From contig FJOG01000011.1 in the NCBI GenBank assembly GCA_900073065.1, forward strand, positions 512,882 through 576,881: DNA of 64,000 nt, written 5' to 3'. Position numbers and translations under genes: made by a program. Shown piece after piece: positions 46,962 through 57,363 of this stretch. Numbering within the stretch: the first letter of the stretch is position 1; each line of letters starts with the position of its first letter. Source of the DNA: Phialocephala subalpina. Lineage: Eukaryota; Ascomycota; Leotiomycetes; Helotiales; Mollisiaceae. The notes beneath the pieces are model-generated. The model was not told where the DNA came from and made no database searches. It saw only the letters and a list, made by a program, of their open reading frames with translations.

Positions 46962-48345
46962 TGTGTCGGATATTCGAAGCGATGAGGACGAAAGACTTCT
47001 AGAATCTAACACGTGACGGGAGAGAAATCGGACGTAGCGAAAGGCGAGCAGGAGGGAGATGAGCAATCCTGAAAGGAAACACAAGAAATGGGAATAGGGA
47101 CATGCTTATATAATCATCCTTCTATACTGGGAGTCCAAACACTACTACCTCCGAATACTGAAGATTGGGAAGCGGAAGCCGTGGAATTGAAATCAAAGAA
47201 GGTACTCTTAACTCCAAATTCTCGAGAGAGTTCGCTCTCGCTCATACTCATGGCATCATTCATTGGCTGTCTGGCACGAGCTGGATGACTAAGCTGGAGG
47301 ATATGTTGAAATGAGGTCGAATTTGTGGCGTGCCGACTCTCATTTGGCAGATAGGAATCGGTTGGTGGTGGTTGTGCAGAATTGGCGAAAAGCACCTCAG
47401 CAATCCTCCAATCCTGATACTTTTCAAATGTATGCTATTAGTCATCCACCCGACAGGCTTACAACGCGGGGTCGCGTCCTCTAAATCCGATGCCTTGCCG
47501 GCTACGGCCCGACAAGTGACAGCAAGACTTGCATGCGACATACCTTCGGACTTCGGATTATGTCATCCTTCAGTTTCCAACCCACTTCGTAGCAGGCATC
47601 TATTCTTTGAGCCGCAGAAGCTGAGTCATCAGCTCCTCACTCCTCAGCTCGTCAGGGATCTCCTCGGGATCACCAACCCAACCAAGCTTCACCTCTCAAA
47701 AGCACGGCATCAACAACATCCGAGCATAACATCAACGTGCAAGCACGGCATTTCAAACCTACAAACGGACTTATGAAGCACACTGCAGCAAATACCTCCC
47801 AAAAACATAAGATTACATTACTCCGACCCGCAAATATAACAAATGGCACAGACTCACAGCATCATACACACAAGTAGGGCACGCTTTCGGGCCGAGACAC
47901 TCGACTCAGGTGCGGGAAAAGCAAGTTTGAACGCGCGGAACATTATACATTATTTCTGCTTCATCAAATTGTACAGGTATTGGCTGTGCCAAGTGCAATT
48001 GTCCGAGTAGGGCCGGTATGTATGCACGTGATCGACCCCACGTTGCAACTTCTTTAAGGTGTAGCGATGTGGGGTGACGCACAGACGTCCGTAATTGACG
48101 TTGGCGTGCACTGGCGTCAGCCTGAGATTGCCTTGGTGCCGAGTACGACTCGACCAAGCTGACCTCGAAGCGACCTTCATCCTATGTTGAGGGACACGGG
48201 AACCGTATAGATGGCTGTCACAGTTGTCCAGAACAAGATGATCTGTCCAGACGTCAGTCAACGATTGTAAGATGGTGCGTATATCTTTACCTGATAACTG
48301 CCGCACTTTGCCTCGAAATTGTTTCCCTTCCAACTTGGCTACTCT
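46962..48345. other. Gene-free stretch
   Basis: About 1.4 kb. Minus-strand frames at 47114-47541 begin with MSHASLAVTC and contain a GTAAGC donor and a GACTAAT branch-like site. No in-frame acceptor and no family core was found. Confidence 0.35.
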
Positions 48346-48712
48346 TCACGTCTGGTAGTAGACAGCGTTGAACTCTCTCAAGAAGTCTCTCTTCCGCCCA
48401 ATATTCTCTGGTATGCTTTCAGCAGAGGACCCATATCGAAATTGTGGGTGCGAAGTCTCGTCCTCATATTGGAATCGTCCCATTGTGAAGTCGGGGTGGT
48501 GAGAAGAGTGTTCGCCAATGCACGAGAGACATGATTGGTTGGATTGAGGAGAGAGCTTGGACCATTCATGTTTGCAGGGCTTTGATTTTGGAGGAAAGTG
48601 CTGCACTCTGGGAAAATGGTCAGAAAACTCCGCAGAATGATATCTCAGAGGAGAAGATATACTTAATTGTAGAACGAAAGGTAGCACCCGTTGAAGATTG
48701 TTTGGTAGTCAT
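48346..48712 (-). CDS. RIxxYL-family small protein, copy 11 (intact)
   Basis: Two exons: 48712-48663 (50 nt, MTTKQSSTGATFRSTI plus two bases) and 48607-48346, with a 55-bp phase-2 intron (GTATAT donor, TTCTGACC branch, TTCCCAG acceptor), giving 103 aa. The middle is Lys/Ser/Cys-containing. The core is TMGRFQYEDETSHPQFRY, and the tail RKRDFLREFNAVYYQT precedes a TGA. It is closest to copies 8 and 10 by the ETSHP/ETPHP signature. No signal peptide or membrane helix is seen. The function is unknown. Confidence 0.68.
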
Positions 48713-51700
48713 GGTGGACGGAGATGAGAAGTTCCAAGATCTGACGGTTCGTGATTGACAGGGGTATCAAGAATAGATGGTCAATGCGCAATTCAATACT
48801 TTAGAGCGATATCTCCAGGTGGCGGGGGAGGTCACCGTTTATGTAGCCAACGGACCCTGTAGGAAGCGTGAGTAGAAAAAAGGCCCGGAGTTTAAGACAG
48901 GACAATGTTATTTCACCACTTTGAGGGCACGCAGTGTGAGTGGTACAAGAACAAGAGCGGTCATGGAGGGCGTGAGGGCGAGGAACTTCCGAGTCGCAAG
49001 CGTACTGCCCCGAATGGCGCCAACCCTTGCTTGGAGATTGCCAACGCTATTACTAGGGTAAGGAGCTGGCGCACTTGCGTTGTTGCGCGGTGCGGAAGTA
49101 GTTTAACCATGATGTTGACACCGTACTTGGCTGGTTGAAGGCCGAGGCATAGAGGGCGATGGGAATGGTCTTGACCGGCTTTTCTCGTACCACCGCCAGC
49201 AGGGCCGCACTACGATAAGAAACAAGGGCGGGGTGAGCTGCAAGGCGATAAGCCCTGATCCACATTAGACCAGATTATCTTCGAGATTGCTGCAGCAAAT
49301 GAGACAATTCCCAATCATCCAGTTTCAAGATCTGAAACTTGTGGAAAGGGCGACAGGCTGGTGGGAAAATTCGCCCCAAAGTGCCTCCAAATGCGGTAAA
49401 CAAAACGGCCAAGATTCAGAAGATGGTTGCTTTGATGAGTTGTCATCGCTCATTTGGGTGTAGTGAATGCTGAAACACGGACTCCAGCCACTGACGGTGA
49501 AGATCCAGATCTCCCCGCCTAGCGTTTCAGGATGTGTCAAGCCACAGATTGAAGGGAAAGGGTGGCAATGTCCACCGCGAGAGTCATCCCATTGTGGACA
49601 AGCGGACGAGATCGTAGAGGGCGATGCGATCATGAAAGGGAGGACTTCATTCGCCCAGTTGCCGTGGGCGTCGTGAACGGTTAGGAGCAGGAACGTTGTG
49701 GCGGACGTGCATCCTCCAACGGTCCATGGCCATAGACCTATGTCTAGCTCTTTCAATGTCCCAGGATTTAGCAGCGAATGACAGCTGTCAAAAAGTACTT
49801 ATTGAAGATCTGGTTGGATGTGTTGCGTCTAGTTCATCGGATGAGGGAGGATACACTGCACATGCTGTGCGAGGTGGGCGATTTCGATTCAGCAGCATCG
49901 GTTTCTGCATCACATAGGAGTAGGGCGGAGGGTTCGCTGCACCCTCGATCAACATGCGTTTCAGACACTGTCAGCTGTGCAGACATGTAGGAAGCCGACA
50001 ATCCATCTGTTAATGATTGCCCAATATCTTGGCTCGGCCTAAAATGGCTCATGTCGTGATGCCTTTATTGAAGCAGCAGCATGCGGGACCCAACTCGGAT
50101 CTGACCGGCTCTCTTGCAAGAAGTCACAGATGCCACCGCCTTTTGGCTCGATTGTTCATGAGAAATACCCCGCATGATCCACTATTATTTGCAGCTTGCT
50201 TCATCCGTGATCCAAATCCTGGTTCATGGATTGTTGCTTTTGGTTGTGACGCAGGACTTGCTTCTTGCAGATACGTGAAACATGTACCCTTAGGAATCGA
50301 GTCTGCCTTGAAGAAAATCAGCACAATGAGGACGGAAGCATCAGAACAATACGCTGTTTCCGATCAAAGGGCATGCCGGCGGCGCTCAACTTTGTTCGCT
50401 GTAATCTGGCTGCCTTGATTTCGTGCTCATAGTTGCTCAGCTGCAGCGAATAGCTCCTGTGAGAAACAATCAACGTATGTTGCCTTGCACATTGAATGTT
50501 GCTGCCGTTTCCACATTTCACGGTATGGCTGACGATGACTACTTTGGCGCAGTACATTTCTCTGTGCGCTCGGCGCATCGCAATACCAGCATTCACTCCC
50601 GCTGCCAGGCATGCTCGGCAGCCTGGAATTAGGGCTCACAACCCCTGTATTTGCGCACAGAGATCATCTGAGCGAGTCGCCCTACCCTAGCAGCCCTACG
50701 CCTTGGTCCTGGCAGGGCAAGGATGATTGCAGTGCACCAGCATGCGGCTTTTCTTCCTCGAACTAAAGCACCCCGGACTCATGATGAAACACGATCTTCT
50801 CGTGACACTCGGGAAGCACGGAAGCATGCAAAGACTTCGTATCCCGTACAGATCCCATGATTGCTCCCATCTTCGGGACCATGAGGCGACGGACGAGATG
50901 CCTGGAATCTCGTGTCCGCAAGGCGCCAAGTCCTTCCTCGTATTCTGGGGTTTGGAGCAACGCACGGTCCCGATCGGCATGGGTGACTTCGGCATTCAGG
51001 AGGGTTACAGAATTCGACCTGCACCGTTTGTCGTTGAGTGATGGCTTCCTATCCGGCATAGTGTTGATTGCGTGTTGTATGTCGCCTTTTGTTGACACGA
51101 GTCGATCTGAATGGCAAAATATCATTATCGGGAGAGCAGCCATGCGATCAAGGAGCTTGAGTTGATGTTTCTGTATAGGAGGAGAGGTGATGTCGAGAAA
51201 ATAAACTTAAGTTTGCGGTTTGGCAGCTCCACTTAATTAGCTGGGGAAGCCCCCACAATTTCCCCCAAGCATACTCTGGTGATTATTAAGCGTTTTGAAG
51301 TCTTTTACAAACAATTTTGGGATGACTAACACGAAAACTTCCCGTACTTTGAGCAAATGTGGGATGTCAGATAATTTCTACCAGTTCTGGAAGTCACTTC
51401 TGCATTCCGTAGCCCCCACTTGTGATTGTCCCAAGATTCAAAAAAGCCCCCGAGCTGGGCTAGTTGGACAACGTATTTCTTCAAACGAAAATACCAATTG
51501 CGTCCTGGCAATCAAATTTTCAATGCAAAGCAACATGTTTGTCAAGTCTTAGACATTCAGAATTTCGAGCGGCCCGATACGCGGAGGTGACTTCCATAGC
51601 CAAGTGAATGTCCGCGGCAACTTAGAACAGGTCTACGAAGCTCCCGAGGATCCCTCCTTTGATGTCTCTGAAGCAACTATGGCAGTTGAATGAGCAGTAA

Positions 51701-52795
51701 TCTGTACTTCGGCACCATCATTCAAATCGTCTAGGGCTTCGACAATCTTGCCGGAAAAGGTCAACATGTTGTACTGGCATCTAGGGTTGTAAATTCCTAG
51801 TGACTCGAAGTTACTGGCTGGCTGGTGCGGTTGTTGCAAGCTCTAGAGTGACTGGAGTACAGTTTCGCAATGCCCAAAATTCCCCAAATAATGTACCGAG
51901 CAGCTCGAAAGAGAATTTCCATGATGTAAGTCTTGCATTTACGAATCTTCAAGGTGTCTCGAGCGACGAGAAGATCAATGAAATGACCTTCAGGATCGCG
52001 CCATCGCCCTCCCCATCGGGTCCTTTGCTTCGAGCAGATTAGCCATTGTCCAAGAAAACATGAGTACTTTTTCTGTTCAAAAGTCCTCAAAAGTCCTTAG
52101 AACAAGGCAGAGCCGACCCAGGCTTCGAAGTAGTAGAATTCCTTCACAACAGAGGGGAATTGGAGTCAATGGCACGCTTAGCAACAGTGGAGTTCTTGTC
52201 TTTTAACCCAAACCTGGGGAGGAATTGGCGACAAGTCATATGGACGTGGACTTCCGTGCCCTTCTTTCGGTCGAGGTGGAGCTCCTCTTGATGAAAGTCG
52301 GGAATCATATTCTTCTCCCTTCCCCTATGATTTGAAAGTCATTCCAAAGTTGTCCTCAAATGGCCTCGAGGAGCTCCATACCTGCAGTAAGTACGCTGGG
52401 GTGTCCTTTTCGGATCAAGTGTGTTCTCGCCAAGGAACAAAAATGCCCATTCGGCGAACGTCGTTTTTGCGCGAAGCAGTGTCTGTCCTGGTGTCAGAAT
52501 ACTTGATCAGAAAAGATTCAGGAAGCTCCACCACCTACAAGCCCTTTGACCGCGCAGTCAAAATCTGCACACGACTTGAAAAGGTCCGGTCTACCAGCGA
52601 AGTAGATACGGGAAAGGATGTTGAGACAAGTCCGCCTAAAATTAGATCACGAAGCTCTTTGGCCATGACTTGAAGCATAGGTAATTCTACGCGCCCCATC
52701 CCTCGCTCAATATCGGCCGGGGAGAGGTTTCCCAGGTCAACACCTCCTAGAGTACCCCGCGTCCATCCTACCCTTTGCGAGAAAGCAACAACAGT
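48713..52795. other. Long gene-free stretch
   Basis: About 4.1 kb. Longer frames (49325-49756 minus, 50017-50418 plus, 50763-51143 minus, 52332-52673 plus) were read but give no domain, no splice pairs and no convincing ATG context. Some may be remnants of dead genes. I can name nothing. Confidence 0.4.
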
Positions 52796-54872
52796 TCATC
52801 TTTCACTGCTTTGAGTTACACTACTCTCGCCTCCAGAACTCTGGGCTTCAGTGCTCCCAATTTCCGTCCTCCGATTCCCGCTCTGGTAGAAATCTCGGAC
52901 AGCATGGTAAAGCTCTTCATCCGAACTCAGCAACGCAAAAACACGCTGATCCCCGAGCTCATATCGCAGGTAATCTCGTGAAAGGCGGTTCCAATTTTGG
53001 ACATTTCTGAAGACAAACGTACTGTGAACTTTTGACGAATCGATACTAATGCGATCTGTGTCAAGGTACTCTAGTAGCGTAAGAACCTTAGTGATGGAGT
53101 CCCGAAGATACAGGCAAGGCCACTATACTGTGGACATCAAGTGCTCCTCAGGTGCTTCTAGATCCTTGGGTGTTACCTCCCTCTTCACCAGTTTGGAGCA
53201 TGCCAGGCTTAGAGCAGTCTTTCCTGTCGATGTTTCCGCGTTCGTGTTGGCTCCCGCTTTCAGTAGCCGTTTCAAGATTGTCGTTGTTCCTAAACGCGAG
53301 GACATGCTGGCGAGATGTAAAGGTGTCTCCAGCCAAGGATGTGACCTTGCCTCAGTATCGACCCCATGAGCTAACAACAACTCTGTCGTAGCCAGATGAC
53401 CCCAATAGATTGCCCTGTGCAGAACTATCCCCTCCCTCTCAAGGTTCGCCTCTGGATCTGCTCCTAACCTCAGCAGACACTTTACCGTGTCTTTGACGCC
53501 GTTGGCATCAACGAGGGTGTCTTCGAAATCAATGGCGTGTATAACCGTCCTTCCCTTTGTATCCAGTGCTTCGAGCTGACCGCCTTTGCTCACTAAAGCC
53601 TCGACGACAGCAACTTTGTCTTCTCGCGCAAAGATGCGTTCTTGTACGGCAACATGAAGCGCAGACTGTCCGAACTCGTTGACTGCCTGAACGTCGACCC
53701 CATTGTCTAGAAGTCGGTTGACCTCAGCGAGGTCTTTACTTGCCAAGGCAGAAAATATAGGCTCTTCGGCATCATCTTCTAGATTTCGTAAGATCTCCGC
53801 CAGTTCTGCGAATAGTTCATTTGCCTCTTGGTCTAGATCCAAAATTTCTGAGGTAAATCGATTGGTGGGGTTTCTGAGCAACCGTCCTATATTTTTCATG
53901 AGATCTGTAAGTCGTTCCAGAGTCGTCTTGACTTGCTTCTTCGATGACTCTCCAGCTGCAGAGTCTGCGATCACGGTTCTGATCTCATCCAGAGTCGACC
54001 GAATGTCACTGGTATCATGGGACAATTGAATCTTAGCACGCACTAGAGGGATCAAATCTAGCGTAACTTCCGGTTGTTTCCCTTTATCTTTCTTCTTCCC
54101 ATGCTGTTTCGTAGCTTCATCGACTTCGTTACTGGGGCCAGCGTTCTCACTTCCGGGTGATTCCGAACCTTCTTCTTGTTCAACGACTGCCAGATTTTCC
54201 GCTGTCAATGCACCAAGCGCGAGTGGTTCAAGGATATTATCGGGCAAGGGTTGGCTTGAGCGCATTAAGCTAATCGCCGAGCTTGAATGTAGCGACTCAG
54301 CAATCGAGGAGGCCGCAGTGAGTCCATTTCGAATAATAGCTCTGCCTTCGGGACTTCGGAGTCTTTCTCGTCTCGCAGATGAATCCGGACTCCCTCGTCA
54401 GCGTCAGTTCTCAGAACGGGATAAATACTCACAGATGTAAGGCTTGGAGGTGTAGCGACAGAGCTGCAACTTGATGATCGAGGCGCACCGCATATTGATC
54501 CATCTGATCCTGTTCCCAGAGAAACTTGACCCTGTCCCAGAACTTCCATCGTGTCGAGCCCCTAGAGCGTTCTCCAAGCACCTCTCTCACACCATCTAGC
54601 ATCGAATGAATGATAATCCCACAAGCCTCCAACGAATCGCGGATGCTCTTTCTCTCCTTTCTCCCCAAGTTGGATCCATTCCGCGCGAGCCATCTCCGGA
54701 TGCTGCTCACTGCACTTCGCACTGCTGCTGTCTGGGTTATAAGGGCGTGTGAATTGATCTGGACGTCTTTGTATCGAGATCGTAAGTCATTGAGACCTTT
54801 GATGAATCCTGTCGCACTGGATCCAATCGCTACGCACGTTCCCACGAGACCAGCAATGCTTGCGGGATCCAT
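52796..54872 (-). CDS. Ankyrin-repeat protein with fungal N-terminal domain, in-frame TAG near 3' end
   Basis: Exon 1 (54872-54433) begins MDPASIAGLVGTCVAIGSSA, the fungal N-terminal domain common in STAND/ankyrin proteins. A phase-2 intron follows; two acceptors fit (exon from 54371 or 54389), and I favour 54371 (61-bp intron). Exon 2 holds a linker with a charged stretch (KQHGKKKDKGKQPE), a helical region (LDQEANELFAELAEILRNLE) and about five ankyrin repeats, for example NEFGQSALHVAVQE and WLETPLHLAS. The frame stops at a TAG (53123-53125) after EEHLMSTV, giving 562 aa. The same frame is then open for 108 more codons (WPCLYLRDSITKVLTLLEYL ... VTQSSER) to a TGA at 52796. These read as real protein, so the ancestral product was about 670 aa. 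Ankyrin repeats mediate protein binding; a role in self/non-self signalling is only inference. Confidence 0.7.
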
Positions 54873-55289
54873 GATGATCGTACGAACGGAGGACTTTTTT
54901 GCCACCCCAAATGTCCCTCCTTCTGCCCTGACAACTCGACGAAAGGTGGATTACAATTGCGAGGAAATTGGCGCGGACTTTCAACAATCCATAACCTTGC
55001 GAGGGTTTGCTTTGCTTCCCAGATGTAATATCCCAGCGTGTTGCCGGAACCAAAAACTAAACGTGTACAAGAGTATGAAGTACAAAGTACTCTAAGGGAT
55101 TCTCGAGTATATATCAGGCTCCTCAGCCTGATGAATTAGCATATCGAAGGATCATTTTGAATGAGGCTGTGGCTGCCCAACAGCCTCACATCTGTGATCG
55201 GGCGCAAGGCATACCATGTCTTTGACGAAAGGGGACGATTGTCCGTTCAGCTTTGCCACTTGGCTGTGGGACTGTATCGAGCTTCAGTC

Positions 55290-55380
55290 GTAAGAATTGA
55301 GCATGATAACATCTCCTCCAGAATGGTAGAGCGCGTCACTAGTAATGACGAGGTTGCTGGGTCGATGAAGTCTGAGGGCA
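55290..55380 (+). pseudogene. Decayed tRNA-Thr-like copy with short intron-like insert
   Basis: Bases 55322-55360 match the tRNA-Thr gene at 55674-55800 almost exactly (D-arm 3' half, anticodon arm with AGT, variable region) but on the opposite strand. The T-arm is destroyed (GTCGATGAAG in place of TTCGATTCCG), no acceptor 5' strand pairs with GAGGGCA, and no T-run follows. It keeps an insert at the same point, 55290-55321, with GTAAGA at its 5' end, ATAAC and CTCCAG at its 3' end, 32 bp against 55 bp in the other copy. Confidence 0.65.
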
Positions 55381-55673
55381 TTAATCTGCATGTCAACGAG
55401 CATGTTTTCGGATTTTGACTCGTTGAGGATTTTGGCACAAGAGGGGGGAAGACGAGCGCAGCTCGTCTTTCCATCTCTTTGAGTCGAGGTTTGTTGTGGT
55501 TGGATGAGGAGAGGTTTAAAATTGGCGCTAGTATTCGCTAAACCCACACTTGAAAAATCTGCGAGGCAGGAGCAAAAAATCAGTTTTATATCCTCCTGTC
55601 CTTCTCGGACTACTATAGATATTAAAGAGAAACATAATCTAACGCATCTACGAAGTAGAGGGCAAAAATTTAA

Positions 55674-55800
55674 TGCCCTCGGACGGAATCGAACCGGCAA
55701 CCTCGTCATTACTAGTGACGCGCTCTACCATTCTGGAAGAGATGTTAGACTTGTTACTGCTACCGACGCGCTTTGGTGTGAACTTACGAGCTACGAGGGC
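55674..55800 (-). tRNA. tRNA-Thr(AGU) interrupted by a 55-bp spliceosomal-intron-like insert
   Basis: Read on the minus strand, 55800-55788 give GCCCTCG TA GCTC (acceptor 5' strand, U8-A9, D-stem). The sequence 55787-55733 is an insert. From 55732 it continues AATGGTA GAGC, then the five-pair anticodon stem CGTCA/TGACG around CTAGTAA (anticodon AGT at 55713-55711), variable AGGTT, a T-arm with B box GGTTCGATTCC (55695-55685), and CGAGGGC A. The last seven bases pair perfectly with the first seven. The only flaw is one C-T mismatch in the T-stem. A T5 run (55668-55664) follows as a Pol III terminator. The insert starts GTAAGT, has CTAAC at 55748-55744 and ends TTCCAG. Nuclear tRNA introns normally lie at 37/38, so this position and type are exceptional. 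The A box is split by it. Confidence 0.75.
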
Positions 55801-56277
55801 TGTTTTTGTGATTGGATGCTGCGAGATTGTTTATTTAAATATATGGCCACAGGGCAAAAGAAGCGGAAGCCAAGGCTTGCAGGTGGGGCCAATGGGGCCG
55901 CCCATTGGATGCTGGCACGTGCATAGTACTTAATAAAAGCAGTTCGCAAGGCTCCTTGATCGTTCTGAAGCTGCATCCATGAAAGATTCAAGGCATTAAT
56001 GGCAAGATATTGTTACCTTTGCTACAGGAATTTGTTTTTGTGATATTTGATTTTCTTACCTTCTCTCGCTTATTTGCTGTTATTCTCACGCCTACCACTC
56101 GAGCTCACCGTTAATGTCATGCAACGACCTGAGGTCAACATTACCCCATTTGGCTCTGAGCATACAATTAATTATTTGTCGTGAAACATAGGTAGCACTG
56201 AATCTTGACACTGATAGTCAATTGCTTCTAAAGTAATCAATATTACAATCGCTCGAACTGCCGCATTACAGAACTCA
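55801..56277. other. Gene-free stretch
   Basis: About 480 bp upstream of the tRNA-Thr gene and downstream of the secreted-protein pseudogene. Nothing is recognised. Confidence 0.4.
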
Positions 56278-57363
56278 TTAAAGAATCTCCATATCAACCA
56301 CACTGACCTTCACCTGCTTGCCCGAAACCTCACACCCAATCGAACAATTACCCGTCTGATCAATCCCACCACTAATAATCGGAGTCAAAGTCTTCCCATC
56401 CTTCCAAACCGTATCCGCCAAACGCTCATCGGAAGCATTATTTACCCTGATACTCGTCGCCATCATCAAAGGGAACGTATGCTTGATGCTCGCCACGAAA
56501 TTCGAAAGTGTATCCCCACCGGCAGGCAAAGTCTTCACGAATTGAAACGAAGGAACAGCGCAATTCGTCTAGGTATTGGTCGAGTTATCCTTGCCACCAT
56601 AGACCCAAGTTGTGTCGCAGTGAGTTTGTCATTCGTATTTAGGACCACGATCGAATGTTAAAGGACCAAGAACCGAGACGTTGGGGTCGTAGATATAGAA
56701 TGCCTAGGCTTCGGCACAAGGCACATCGCCACTTTGAGGGCCGTCACTTCGAGATAGGGACTAGATGATATTGAGAGGCGAAGGCGTGAAGGAGGATGAT
56801 GAGCTTGTGAGGATTAAGGGTGGTTCGGAAAGCTCGCACTGAGTTCCGGCTGCTTGAGTGTTGCCGAAGCAGTAGATGCCTGAAGTTCTGGAGAGGCTGA
56901 TGTTTGCACGCGTAACGCCGAGAGATGTTGTCTCGGATTTTCTGTGTGTGTATCAGTGAGTGCGTCCATATCAGATAAAATTTGGTTTGGGACATGGAAA
57001 ACAGTAGTTAGTCGGAGATGATGTTATCAGTAGAAGGTGAACTTACGATACGACAGGTTCCAACTCTACAACCTCGATAGTGAAATTACTGGCATCGTTG
57101 AAGGTCGCGATGCGGAATCGGAGCATGGGATCTTCACACTTGATCCACTGCTTTGGAATCGTAGGAGTGGGCCAATTAATCCAATTTGTAGAGTAGTTTG
57201 TCAAGACCGATCCTCCTCGTGATAAGGAAAAGGTGATAGAGCTATTGAACTTGGTATCTCCAAAGCTCAACATCTCGTGGGACAGTAGATAGTCGACCTG
57301 CCATTGTCCATTTGCACCTATAATGCAGGAAGTAAGAAAAAGTCGCATTGAAAGGAAAGCCAT
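56278..57363 (-). pseudogene. Secreted hypothetical protein gene with four in-frame stops
   Basis: Exon 1 (57363-57047) starts with a signal peptide (MAFLSMRLFLTSCIIGANG) and continues QWQVDYLLSHEMLSFGDTKF. A 105-bp phase-2 intron (GTAAGT, CACTGAT, ACACAG) joins exon 2 (from 56941), which reads SETTSLGVTRANISLSRTSG and CFGNTQAAGTQCEL. The same frame then continues to VKVSVVDMEIL and a stop at 56278. It is interrupted at 56763-56761 (TAG), 56706-56704 (TAG), 56631-56629 (TGA) and 56571-56569 (TAG). Between the stops the sequence still looks like protein (FYIYDPNVSVLGPLTFDRG). Without these stops the product would be a secreted protein of about 325 aa. I do not recognise the family. Confidence 0.6.

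Noticed and set aside
47114..47541. Possible two-exon small gene between copies 10 and 11
   Set aside because: It has a GTAAGC donor and a branch-like site, but no acceptor joins the frames and the core motif is missing.
49325..49756. Open frame of 143 codons on the minus strand
   Set aside because: No recognisable motif, no supporting splice structure, and overlapping frames on the other strand.
50763..51143. Open frame of 126 codons overlapping other long frames
   Set aside because: Three overlapping frames on both strands are open here, which shows low stop density and not coding.
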